From Alkalicoccobacillus plakortidis (GTDB lineage: Bacteria > Bacillota > Bacilli > Bacillales > Bacillaceae_D): a stretch of DNA of 64,000 nt. The position numbers and the translations under genes are program-made. The stretch spans positions 62,001 through 126,000 of the forward strand of contig NZ_JAMQJY010000004.1 of assembly GCF_023703085.1 (NCBI RefSeq), written 5' to 3'. Under the pieces are notes generated by a model. That model worked only from the letters and a program-made list of their open reading frames with translations. It was not told the DNA's origin and did not search any database. Shown here piece after piece: positions 46,940 to 55,897 of the stretch. Position 1 is the first letter of the stretch. Each line of letters starts with the position of its first letter.

Positions 46940-48071
46940 CTAGTGAGCGAGTTTACTCTTAACTGGGACTACTAATCCAACAAGACCTAATAGAGAGAAT
47001 ACGAGAAACGTGACTGAATAAGTCAAAGCATCTATTGTAAGTCCAGATAGAAATGAACCAAAAGACTGTCCAATACCCAAAAATAAAAAGGATAGACTGA
47101 CCCCTACTGATGGGAAATTTTTATAGATACGAGTTGCCCAAACAATTAAAATACCTGTCATAAAAATATACGATATGCCAAAAAAGATCGCAGACGTGTA
47201 AATCGTTATTTGAGAAGATAGTGTAATAATGGAAATAGAAATCATCATAAGCAAAAGAGTGAGTCGATAAGATAAAGAAAGTCCAATTCTATTAATCAAA
47301 CCGCCACCTACTCCTCCAATTACACCTGAGATCCCCATCAAAATCCAAAAAACCACACTTTCAAATTGACTCATATTATGAACAACACTTAATAAACTTC
47401 TTGAGAATGTCCAAAAAACAGATGAACTCACTCCAACAATCGCGGAAGCAATGAATAAGAATTTTGCTTGTTTCATTGAGTTTAGCCATTCCCTTTTAGT
47501 GAGACTGTTTTTTTGAACGAGAATCAAGATTTCGAGTTGGGATTGAATACGTATTCCAAATGAATACGGCTAATGCAAGAGCCGTGAACAATAAGAATGA
47601 AAGCCTCCAATGTTCTGTGAAGAAGAGTGCGATGGGTCCAGACACGATGATTCCAAAACTTGTTCCGCTATTCATCCACGTATTCCCTTTGTCTCTATCC
47701 TTTTTAACTATCAATTCGCTTGCTACTTGTGCAAATGCAGGGGAGCTCCACCCACTTCCTAGTCCGGCAATAAAGGTTGCTAACACCAATACATACAAAT
47801 TGGGGGCAAGTGAAATACCTAATAAACCTATTACAGCACTTATACCGGCAAATTGTATGACTCTCAAATGACCATATTTCCATATGAGATAGGCTGAGGA
47901 TATTAAAGCCAGTGTGTATGCCACATACGCAGTTGAACTGACTAATCAAGCATCACTCTCACTAAGGTTCAATGATTCTGATATATTAGGTAAAAACAAG
48001 CCAAAGCTAAAACGAGCAAATGCATAAGTCACTCCAATCATCGCAATACCAGGAAATACATACTTCCACAT
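46940..48071 (-). pseudogene. MFS transporter (YbfB/YjjJ-like), interrupted twice
   Basis: About 376 residues rejoined. N terminus MWKYVFPGIAMIGVTYAFAR; then an in-frame stop TGA (47946-47948) in SESDA-stop-LVSSTAYVAYTLA, where relatives have AGL(I/V)SS; and a second break at an A7 run near 47510, where the frame changes from LDSRSKK to NSLTKREWL. Both could be errors: the stop is again in a GCT-T/G-G context (GCTTGA for GCTGGA). Twelve helices in all. Its promoter has a TetR operator. Confidence 0.8.
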
Positions 48072-48095
48072 TCAAATTCACTCCTATTTATTATA

Positions 48096-48111
48096 TAGAA
48101 CGATCACTATA
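48096..48111. promoter_or_regulatory. TetR operator upstream of MFS gene
   Basis: TAGAACGATCACTATA, 14 of 16 bases the same as the site upstream of tetR at 48686-48701. Confidence 0.6.
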
Positions 48112-48144
48112 TTTCGTGTTAAAAAAGGAAGTAAGCTACTTAGC

Positions 48145-48666
48145 TTACTTGACAATAACTTGATCAATTAAATGAGTTAATTCGGATGTAACATCTTTTG
48201 GATCGAGTACTTCTGCTAAGGAAGTAGAACCTTCAAGAACTAACGTTAACTGGTTTGATTGCCTTTGATTAAATCCTAGCGTAATAAATAATTCAATTAA
48301 ATTCTTTTTATGTTCGACAACCTGGTCGACTATAGCTTGATTAACATTAGCGTACTCTTCCTTAGCTCTAAGCAACATACAGCCATTCCGCTGCGAACTG
48401 AGCCATTCTGCATGTATTTTTGCAATGGACTTAGCTTTTTGATGTGTACTTCCTTGTCCGCAATTACTTAATAGAGATAAATATCTTTCTTCCCGAATGC
48501 TCAGAACTTCTTGGATGAGTTCTTCTTTAGAGCTAAAGTGATTATATAAAGTCATTAAAGCTACTCCGGAGTCACTAACAATTCGTTTAAGTCCTACATG
48601 GTGAAATCCATTTTCATAAAACAGCTTTTCAGCAATGGTTAAAATTTGTTTTTTCTTCTCACTCAC
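48145..48666 (-). CDS. TetR-family transcriptional regulator
   Basis: 173 residues from GTG 48666 (AAGGAG eight bases upstream). TetR helix-turn-helix ILTIAEKLFYENGFHHVGLK, RIVSDSGVALMTLYNHFSSKEELI; C-terminal ligand domain of the AcrR/YezE group. Directly upstream of the MFS gene with 73 bases between; the sequence TAGAACGRTCACTMTA occurs before both genes and is the likely operator, so it should repress its own gene and the pump. Confidence 0.9.
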   Translation of the reverse strand: MSEKKKQILTIAEKLFYENGFHHVGLKRIVSDSGVALMTLYNHFSSKEELIQEVLSIREERYLSLLSNCGQGSTHQKAKSIAKIHAEWLSSQRNGCMLLRAKEEYANVNQAIVDQVVEHKKNLIELFITLGFNQRQSNQLTLVLEGSTSLAEVLDPKDVTSELTHLIDQVIVK

Positions 48667-48685
48667 AAATCCCACTCCTTTTTGA

Positions 48686-48701
48686 TAGAACGGTCACTCT
48701 A
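48686..48701. promoter_or_regulatory. TetR operator upstream of tetR
   Basis: TAGAACGGTCACTCTA; nearly the same sequence lies before the MFS gene (48096-48111). Confidence 0.6.
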
Positions 48702-48932
48702 ATGATGTCATACTATTTGTTGAAATGCAATGTATAGAATGTAATTCAGTAGTGAGACGACAAAAGAAAATATATTTATTCTACTTGCCTTAGAGTTCAC
48801 TCCAAGGTCTATACTAAAAACAATTAACTGAAAGAGGACGATAGATGATATCGGAACTCCTAAAGTTATCGTTATAAATAAAATGATGATCTGCCAGCCA
48901 ATGACCTTATTAAATAAGTAAGGAAGGTGATT

Positions 48933-49328
48933 TTGATTAACATTAAAGTAATCAGTGAAAAAACTGGAGTCTCTGCTGATACGATTCGCTATTACGAGCG
49001 AATTGGATTGATACCAGCAGTCAAAAGAAATGAAAATGGAGTTCGTATTTTTGATGAGGAGGACATTCGTTGGATTCAATTTTCGCGTCAAATGCGTACT
49101 GCAGGATTATCAATTGAATCGTTAATTGAATACATTTCGTTATTTAAAGAAAATGATGATAGCACGATTCCAGCTCGAATTGATATTCTAACTGACCAAT
49201 ATGAAGATCTAAGCAATCATATTAAGAACATGCAAATTGCACTTGATCGTCTGAAATTTAAGATCAATAATTATGAAAATCATATGGTTCCAACTGAAAA
49301 GAAGCTTCGTTATTTTGATCAAGCATAA
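48933..49328 (+). CDS. MerR-family transcriptional regulator
   Basis: 131 residues from TTG 48933 (AAGGAAGG five bases upstream). MerR helix-turn-helix ISEKTGVSADTIRYYERIGLIP, RIFDEEDIRWIQFSRQMRTAGLS and C-terminal coiled coil of the aldo/keto reductase-linked AdhR/YraB group. AdhR of B. subtilis responds to aldehydes through a single Cys; none is visible in this protein, so its signal may differ. Heads the unit with AKR and cupin genes. Confidence 0.9.
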   Translation: MINIKVISEKTGVSADTIRYYERIGLIPAVKRNENGVRIFDEEDIRWIQFSRQMRTAGLSIESLIEYISLFKENDDSTIPARIDILTDQYEDLSNHIKNMQIALDRLKFKINNYENHMVPTEKKLRYFDQA

Positions 49329-49389
49329 GCAAAGGGTACCAAACCTTAACAGAGTTCTATTAAATGATATTTAAAAGGAGACTTTTATT

Positions 49390-50385
49390 ATGGAGTATGT
49401 AAAATTTGGTCCTACAGGTATGGATGTTTCTCGAATTTGTTTAGGGGCAATGGGTTTCGGGGACGCTGAAAAATGGACTCATAAGTGGGTGCTTGATGAA
49501 GAGAACAGTCGACCGGTTATCAAAAAAGCTCTAGATTTAGGGATTAATTTCTTCGATACTGCGAATATCTATTCAATGGGTGAAAGTGAAAAAATACTCG
49601 GTCGTGCTTTAAAGGATTACGCCAAACGTGATGAAATTGTCCTTGCTACAAAAGTCCATCAAACGATGCGTCCTGGTCGCCCCAATAGTGGAGGATTATC
49701 TCGAAAAGAAATTATGAATGAAATTGATCGAAGCCTGGAACGTTTGGGTACAGATTATGTTGATTTGTATATCATTCACCGTTGGGATTATAATACCCCG
49801 ATTGAAGAAACAATGGAAGCTCTTCATGACGTCGTAAAGTCTGGTAAAGCTCGTTATATTGGTGCAAGTGCGATGTATGCTTGGCAATTCCAAAAAGCTC
49901 AAAACGTCGCCAACAATAATGGTTGGACAACGTTTGTTTCCATGCAAAATCACTACAATATGATTTACCGAGAAGAAGAACGGGAAATGATTCCATTCTG
50001 TCAGGACGAAAACATTGCTCTTACACCATACAGTCCACTAGCCTCTGGGATTTTGACCCGTGATTGGTCTGAAACGACTTTCCGTTCAGAGACGGACCAA
50101 GTTCAACACTCGAAATATAGCGCGATGATGGACGTAGACCGGGGAATTGTAGAACGAGTAGCTGAATTAGCAGTGAATCATGGTGTCACTCGAGATAAGA
50201 TTGCGTTAGCGTGGATTTTAAATAAGGACCAAGTGGTGTCTCCAATTATTGGCGCTCAAAAGGAAAGCCACCTTGAAAGTGCAGTAGATGCTCTTGAGGT
50301 TCATTTAACACAAGATGAAATGAATTATTTAGAAGAACTATATATTCCTCATCCAGTTGTCGGGGCTCTTCCAAATCCTAAGTAA
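49390..50385 (+). CDS. Aldo/keto reductase (IolS/YhdN-like)
   Basis: 331 residues, complete. NADPH-dependent TIM-barrel reductase: catalytic region INFFDTANIYSMGESEKILG (Asp and Tyr), Lys in VLATKVHQ, and the phosphate-binding end IIGAQKESHLESAVDALEV. Substrate probably an aldehyde or alpha-keto compound. RBS AAGGAG. Follows the MerR gene by 61 bases and precedes the cupin gene by 22, in one operon that fits a reactive-carbonyl response. Confidence 0.92.
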   Translation: MEYVKFGPTGMDVSRICLGAMGFGDAEKWTHKWVLDEENSRPVIKKALDLGINFFDTANIYSMGESEKILGRALKDYAKRDEIVLATKVHQTMRPGRPNSGGLSRKEIMNEIDRSLERLGTDYVDLYIIHRWDYNTPIEETMEALHDVVKSGKARYIGASAMYAWQFQKAQNVANNNGWTTFVSMQNHYNMIYREEEREMIPFCQDENIALTPYSPLASGILTRDWSETTFRSETDQVQHSKYSAMMDVDRGIVERVAELAVNHGVTRDKIALAWILNKDQVVSPIIGAQKESHLESAVDALEVHLTQDEMNYLEELYIPHPVVGALPNPK

Positions 50386-50407
50386 AACAAAAGAGGGGAA
50401 CTTAAAA

Positions 50408-50804
50408 ATGAAGAACGAAGAATTGAAAAATAGTACAATCTTTCCTTTAGGTCAAAAGTTGAACGATCATTTTATTGGTGATGCATATCTTTCGATGGTT
50501 TATACAGATTCTGAACCACTTAATGCCCCAATTGGGAATGTTACATTTGCTCCAGGAGCAAGAAATAGTTGGCATAAACACGATGTAGGACAGGTTCTGT
50601 TGGTTACAGGTGGTGAAGGCTGGTATCAAGAAGAGGGGAAAGTTGCTACACAATTAAAATCAGGAGATGTAATTAATATTCCAAGCCGGAGTAAAACACT
50701 GGCATGGTGCTACTAAAGACTCATGGTTTGTTCACCTTGCTATGACTGTTGGAGAAACTGAATGGTTAGAACCGGTTTCTGATAAACAGTATAAAGAACT
50801 CTAA
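50408..50804 (+). pseudogene. Cupin-domain protein, frameshifted
   Basis: About 131 residues rejoined. Small cupin with metal ligands in SWHKHDVGQVLLVTGGEG and a second motif in the next frame. The first frame stops at 50716 after NIPSRSKTLAWCY; removing one A in CCAAGC (50683/50684) gives DVINIPAGVKHWHGATKDSW and continues to a stop at 50804, the standard cupin ending. This family often accompanies carboxymuconolactone or AKR enzymes. Third gene of the MerR unit. Confidence 0.87.
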
Positions 50805-50833
50805 ATAATGTTTGACAGTATACATTTGAAATG

Positions 50834-50868
50834 AAAAAAGCGTACTAGTTTGAGCTAGTACGCTTTTG
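50834..50868. terminator. Bidirectional terminator
   Basis: AAAAAAGCGTACTAG and CTAGTACGCTTTT around a short loop; it also contains the last codons of the convergent gene. Confidence 0.8.
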
Positions 50869-51045
50869 ATCTTTCTTTAGCATATTACATATCTTAAAAA
50901 TAGAAAGGGATCCTAGTAGAATACCAACTAAAACAACATTTTGAGCTTTTTCAATAGGAATGATGCTGAGTTGGGTCATAGAAATAATGATGATTGAGAA
51001 GGCTAGAAGAACGAGATGAAGAATGAGCCTTGTTTCATTTTTCAT
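50845..51045 (-). CDS. Small membrane protein, unknown
   Basis: 66 residues with two hydrophobic segments (LILHLVLLAFSIIIISMTQ and VVLVGILLGSLSIFKI) and a basic C-terminal tail. RBS AGGAG nine bases before the ATG. It overlaps the terminator at its end. No family recognised. Confidence 0.6.
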   Translation of the reverse strand: MKNETRLILHLVLLAFSIIIISMTQLSIIPIEKAQNVVLVGILLGSLSIFKICNMLKKDQKRTSSN

Positions 51046-51184
51046 AGAAGATCAACTCCTATCTTTTTTTATTCTTTGTATGATTATATCACAATAACTA
51101 CGAATTAAATTTGAACTAAATATGTTATTTGGTAAGCAACATTTTTTATTTGCTTTATTGTAAAGATCACTTTATCTTCTCCAC

Positions 51185-51231
51185 AAAAAAGCCTGTCATC
51201 AACTGGACAACATGGTCCCTTGATGACAGGC
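51185..51231 (-). terminator. Terminator of the MurE-like gene
   Basis: Inverted repeat GCCTGTCATCAA and TTGATGACAGGC; on the minus strand the stem is followed by TTTTTT. Confidence 0.8.
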
Positions 51232-51338
51232 TCCTCCTGATAACTGCCATTTATTAAGATTCAGGCGAAAGGGCTAACCAAAAGAAACATGCATGAGTTT
51301 GCTTATCTCAATCGAATGCAGGTGAGCGTGGGCTGAAA

Positions 51339-52790
51339 TCAAAAGGGAACGGACGTATTCATTAGGTTCTCCACAGTCTCTTTATCCGAAAAGGTATGTG
51401 CTTTATAAGATTGTGCATATCGTTCGTGTCCTTTTCCGGTGATAAAAACCCAATCTCCTTTTTGAGTTGCATTCCATGCGTAACAAATAGCTTCAACCCG
51501 ATCTGGAATGACTAGCCCTTGACCACATAAATCAAATGAATACAGTGTTTGGTTCATCTCCTCAAAGGAAACATTATTCAGGTCATCTAAAGTAAGAATG
51601 ATAAGGTCACTAAACGACTTCGATACATCAACCATAACTTGTCTTTTTCCTACATCGCGTCCGCCTCTAAATCCAAAGATATGGATGATTCGCAATGCTC
51701 CCATTGCTTTTGCTGTTTGCAAGCAATGACGGAATGCGTCTTCAGTATGTGCATAATCTATAATGAATTTTGCACCAAGTGTTGGGTGCTCAAATACTTC
51801 GAATCGACCTGGTACGCCACTAAATGTTTCTAATGCGTGCAAAGCATCACCAGGCGTAATGTGTATAGCTTTTGCAGTTAGAAAGGCCATGACTGCATTA
51901 AAAATGTTATGCTCACCAAGAAAGTTCAATGTTAATTGGTGTTTCTGATTTTGATCTTGTAGGGAGACGCTCATTTTTTCGTTGTACTGTATGTCTTCTT
52001 TAGTAAAAGACGTTGTTGATTCCCCCATCGTAAAAACGGTGTGTTTCTTTTTTAATTTAGTTTCTAACGCAGCTCCCCAACTGTCATATGTATTGATGAT
52101 AGCAATACCATTAGAGGAAAGCTGATCAAACAATGTTTCTTTTGCGGAGAAGTAGGAATCCATCGTTTTGTGGTAGTCTAAATGATCTTGACTTAAATTA
52201 GTGAACAAACAAATATCAAAAATGATGCCTCCTACCCGATGTTGAGTAAGGGCATGTGAGGTAACTTCTATAATTACAAATTCATCCTCACTTTTAGCTA
52301 GTTGTTTCTGCAGTTCTAGTGCATCGATTGTTGTGTTTTTGGTTGTGCCAGAGATGATTGTTCCATTAATGACATTATGAACAGATCCAAAAAGGGCACA
52401 GCTTCGACCGCACTCTTCTAAAATATGTTTGATCATAAATGAGGTCGTTGTTTTCCCGTTTGTACCGGTAATTCCGATGATTGTTTTTTGACTGCTTTTA
52501 GAGTTGTAAAAGGTCTTAGCTAAATGTGCAAGAGCAATGCGACTATTAGCTACTCTAAAATAAGGTACAGATAGTGTGTGGAGGTCCTGTTCACCAATAA
52601 TGGCTTTTGCTCCAGCTCTAATGGCTGAATCAATATATTTGTGACCATCTGAAGCATACCCGCTTATCGCCACAAATAGATCCCCAGGTTCCACTTTCTG
52701 AGAGTTATTTGAGATGCCAGTAATGGTTATATCAATATCGTGGGAAGAGGAATCGACGTCTATATCGTGTAGTAAAGAGTGTAATTTCAT
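51339..52790 (-). CDS. MurE-like Mur ligase (UDP-MurNAc-tripeptide synthetase paralogue)
   Basis: 483 residues. Mur ligase: N-terminal domain SYPVEPGDLFVAISGYASDGHKYI in outline, P-loop GITGTNGKTTTSFMIKH, central motif TSHALTQHRVGG and C-terminal FGFRGGRDVGKRQVM. The DNPR substrate-specificity motif of DAP-adding MurE is replaced by LDDLNN, so it is unlikely to be the cell's essential MurE. It stands alone, not in a mra operon. Probably adds a residue in a secondary metabolite or modifies a UDP-sugar peptide. Confidence 0.85.
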   Translation of the reverse strand: MKLHSLLHDIDVDSSSHDIDITITGISNNSQKVEPGDLFVAISGYASDGHKYIDSAIRAGAKAIIGEQDLHTLSVPYFRVANSRIALAHLAKTFYNSKSSQKTIIGITGTNGKTTTSFMIKHILEECGRSCALFGSVHNVINGTIISGTTKNTTIDALELQKQLAKSEDEFVIIEVTSHALTQHRVGGIIFDICLFTNLSQDHLDYHKTMDSYFSAKETLFDQLSSNGIAIINTYDSWGAALETKLKKKHTVFTMGESTTSFTKEDIQYNEKMSVSLQDQNQKHQLTLNFLGEHNIFNAVMAFLTAKAIHITPGDALHALETFSGVPGRFEVFEHPTLGAKFIIDYAHTEDAFRHCLQTAKAMGALRIIHIFGFRGGRDVGKRQVMVDVSKSFSDLIILTLDDLNNVSFEEMNQTLYSFDLCGQGLVIPDRVEAICYAWNATQKGDWVFITGKGHERYAQSYKAHTFSDKETVENLMNTSVPF

Positions 52791-52860
52791 GATATGTGCT
52801 CCTTATATCATTAAGTTAGTTATATCTAAAAGCTTGAAGTAATGTGGATGTATGCTAACG

Positions 52861-52896
52861 CAAAAAGAAGTATCCATTATTGAATACTTCTTTTTG
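52861..52896. terminator. Hairpin terminator
   Basis: CAAAAAGAAGTAT and ATACTTCTTTTTG around CCATTATTGA; near-perfect with T5. It lies between divergent genes and ends no visible gene. Confidence 0.6.
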
Positions 52897-53090
52897 TTAT
52901 GTAGAGGTACAATGTGTATGACGATAGAAGTTATTGTACCCATCAATATCATTATTACGCTTCCAAAATCAAACTGAATGTTAAAATTACACCAGGGGAA
53001 CAATTTGATCTTCCATGAAAAATAAACTCATCTGTATTAAAATGAGAATCACAAGAGTTAATTATAGGAAAAGAAAGGAAGGCAACAAGC

Positions 53091-54546
53091 ATGGATTTTA
53101 GCAACGTTATGGCATTTATTCCAACCATCATTATTATTATTAACATTTTGCTATCTGCCGGATTTCTCTTTTTTGAGAGAAGAGATATAGGATACACATG
53201 GGCATGGTTAATGGTTTTGTACTTCATCCCAATCTTGGGTTTTATTATATATCTGTTTTTAGGAAGGAACCTCAAACAGAAAAACTTCTATAATCTGTCT
53301 GCTGAAGAAAGGGAGTACCTCCAATCGGAAGTAGATAAACAATTTCCTGTCTTAGAGAACAATGAGATAAAAACGTCTCCGCTGCTAACCAAATATGCAG
53401 ATTTAATTGAGATGAATCTCAGGTCATCCCATTCTCTATGGTCGAACGATAATGAAATTGTCATACATAACGATGGGCATGAGAAATTTGATTCATTATT
53501 TGAGGGAATCAGATCAGCGAAGAAAGAAATCAATATCCAATATTACATCATCCAAGCCTGATTCACTTGGAAGAAAACTAAGAGATGAATTAACGTTAAA
53601 GGCTAAAGAAGGAGTGAAGGTGAGACTTCTTTATGATGAAGTTGGTTCAAAAAAAATCTCAACTACATTTTTTAAGGAGTTACGTCAAGCAGGTGGAGAA
53701 GTAGAAGTATTTTTTCCTTCGTTTTTTAAACTGATTAATTTCCGCATAAATAACAGAAACCACCGCAAGCTATGCATTATTGATGGGGAAACGGCTTATA
53801 TCGGTGGATTCAATGTGGGTGATGAGTATCTTGGCTTGAATAAGAAATTTGGGTACTGGCGTGATACCCATTTCAAAATAAAAGGGGCCTCAGTCAACCA
53901 AATTCAAGGCCGATTTATTTTGGACTGGCATCAGACTGAAAAAGATAAAATTGGTCAATTCGAAGAGTTTTCGTACCTGTCTACAAAACACCATGGCTCA
54001 AGCCCAGTGCAAATTGTTTCAAGCGGACCTAACTCTGAGACTGAACACTTGAAGAATATGTATATCAAACTCATTATGTCTGCTAAACAAAGTGTCTATA
54101 TCCAAACGCCTTATTTTATTCCGGACGCGAGCTTTATGGACGCTTGTAAAATTGCGCTCCTTTCAGGAGTTGATGTGCGTATTATGATACCAAATAAACC
54201 GGACCACCCTTTTGTCTATTGGGCGACTTGGGCTCACGCAGGAGAATTGCTCGAATATGGCGCGAAGGTTTTATTATATGAAAAAGGTTTCTTACATGCA
54301 AAAACAATCGTGGTTGATGGAGAAGTCACCTCAGTAGGTACGATGAACATCGATCCTCGAAGCTTTAAATTAAACTTCGAAGTGAACGCTATTGTATATG
54401 ATGAAAAAGTTGCGATGCCACTTCAAGAGATGTTTTATAAAGATAGCCTTGTCAGTACAGAACTGACTCTTGATAAATATAAAGAACGATCTCTTAAAAT
54501 TAAGTTTAAAGAAGGAATTTCCCGACTGCTTTCACCTATATTGTAG
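53091..54546 (+). pseudogene. Cardiolipin synthase, frameshifted
   Basis: About 484 residues rejoined, standard length. Makes cardiolipin from two phosphatidylglycerols. N-terminal membrane helices (MAFIPTIIIIINILLSAGF, YTWAWLMVLYFIPILGF), then two HKD motifs: HRKLCIID and HAKTIVVD. The first frame stops at 53561 after INIQYYIIQA; removing one A in CCAAGC (53555/53556) gives INIQYYIIQPDSLGRKLRDE, joining the rest. RBS AAGGAAGG. Product would be active if the frame is restored. Confidence 0.88.
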
Positions 54547-54730
54547 GAATGTTTCTGGATGTGTTTTCTAGATCAATTTCTTTTGAAAGTTTATGAAGTT
54601 TTGGTGCACGTTTAAAATCTTGGTTGTTTGTAGTGAAGTACATGCTTAAGAGTTAAAGTATACACTTGCCTACTAGGTTTATTTAATGTATCACTTACTT
54701 CAATATAATAATGGTTAGAGAGGTGTTTTG

Positions 54731-55324
54731 ATGACAAACAGTAAACTAAATCCTAAGGTTGATGCCTTTTTAAGTCGCTCTGAAAAATGGCGAGAAGAAT
54801 TTGAGACATTAAGAGAAATCGCTTTGGATTGTGAACTAGTTGAAGATCTGAAATGGGGAGTACCTTGTTACACAGTTAAGTCAAAAAATGTTGTGTTAAT
54901 CCATGGTTTTAAAGAGTACTGTGCTCTTCTGTTTGTAAAAGGAGCACTGTTAAAAGATGCCGAAAAATTGCTCATTCAGCAAACAGATAATGTGCAAGCA
55001 GCGCGACAAATACGATTTACTCATGTAGAAGAAATCGAGAAAAATAAAACGAAGATAAAAGCCTTTATTCAAGAGGCGATAGAAGTTGAGAAGGCAGGTT
55101 TGAAAGTAGATACCAAAAAGAACATAGAGATAACGATTCCTGAGGAGCTTCAAAAGACATTTAATGAGGTACCAGGCTTAGAAACAGCTTTTAAGTCACT
55201 TACCCCAGGACGTCAAAGAGCGTATGTTCTTCATTTCTCTCAAGCCAAACAAGCGAAGACTCGAGAAGTGAGAGTCCAAAAATATGTGCAGCATATTTTA
55301 AATGGGAAAGGATTAAATGATTGA
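54731..55324 (+). CDS. DUF1801 / YdeI-OmpD-associated family protein
   Basis: 197 residues from ATG 54731 (GAGAGGTG six bases upstream). N-terminal DUF1801 domain: CELVEDLKWGVPCYTVKSKNVVLIHGFKEYCALLF; C-terminal YdeI/OmpD-associated helices with LTPGRQRAYVLHFSQAKQAKTRE. Family of unknown function, thought to act in stress or antibiotic resistance. Alone, 44 bases before the next GNAT gene and probably with it. Confidence 0.83.
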   Translation: MTNSKLNPKVDAFLSRSEKWREEFETLREIALDCELVEDLKWGVPCYTVKSKNVVLIHGFKEYCALLFVKGALLKDAEKLLIQQTDNVQAARQIRFTHVEEIEKNKTKIKAFIQEAIEVEKAGLKVDTKKNIEITIPEELQKTFNEVPGLETAFKSLTPGRQRAYVLHFSQAKQAKTREVRVQKYVQHILNGKGLND

Positions 55325-55363
55325 TGTTCATGTGTAATGTAAAAACTCAGTGGAGTTGAAATA

Positions 55364-55843
55364 ATGGAAAGAACAGAGAACATTGCATTAGAGTTTTTGA
55401 AGGATAGTCATTTAGAAATACTAACTACATTTGAACTTATAGAAGATCAAAAGAAATTCACCACCATGCCTAACGAGTTACTTACTAACGCAGATGGACA
55501 ATATTCAATTGTGATCACTCATAAAAACAAGCCAGTTGGTTTCTTTTTATTACATACGACCAGTAGAGTGATGAAATATACCGAAAATAAACATGCACTG
55601 TTATTAACTTCTTTATCTATTAATAATAAGGAGCAGGGAAAGGGGTATGCATCAATTGGAATGTCGATGCTAACTCCGTTTATAAAGTCTGCATTTCCAA
55701 TGTACAATGAGATTGTTTTGGCTGTTAATCATAAAAATGCACCTGCAGAGAAGCTATATAAAAAAGTAGGCTTTGTAGATACAGCTAAACGGATAGAAGG
55801 GCCCTTGGGTGAACAATTGATTATGAGTTTGAAAGTGACGTAA
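55364..55843 (+). CDS. GNAT-family N-acetyltransferase
   Basis: 159 residues. GNAT fold with pocket TSLSINNKEQGKGYASIGMSML and the second motif AVNHKNAPAEKLYKKVGFVD. Small-molecule acetyltransferase of unknown substrate. RBS GGAGTTG. Follows the DUF1801 gene closely and ends in a bidirectional terminator. Confidence 0.87.
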   Translation: MERTENIALEFLKDSHLEILTTFELIEDQKKFTTMPNELLTNADGQYSIVITHKNKPVGFFLLHTTSRVMKYTENKHALLLTSLSINNKEQGKGYASIGMSMLTPFIKSAFPMYNEIVLAVNHKNAPAEKLYKKVGFVDTAKRIEGPLGEQLIMSLKVT

Positions 55844-55850
55844 TCGTTTA

Positions 55851-55897
55851 AAACCACATAAAGAGGACACTGACTCGTGTCCTCTTTGTGGTGGTTT
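55851..55897. terminator. Bidirectional terminator
   Basis: Stem of about 20 bp, core AAAGAGGACAC and GTGTCCTCTTT, loop TGACTC, between convergent genes. Confidence 0.85.

Noticed and set aside
48708-49091. 127-codon minus-strand open frame
   Set aside because: Its N-terminal half is antisense to the MerR gene, and it has no ribosome binding site. A short hydrophobic stretch in 48708-48930 could be real but is unsupported.
49882-49887. GCTTGG in the aldo/keto reductase as another insertion site
   Set aside because: The frame is intact and Trp is normal there (MYAWQFQKAQ), so GCTTGG is natural; it shows that not every GCTTGG is an error.
7130-53558. Programmed ribosomal frameshifting as the cause of the GCTTGG breaks
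   Set aside because: The same DNA motif is hit on the coding strand in some genes and on the other strand in others, with different codons in the frame, so no common slippery codon exists.
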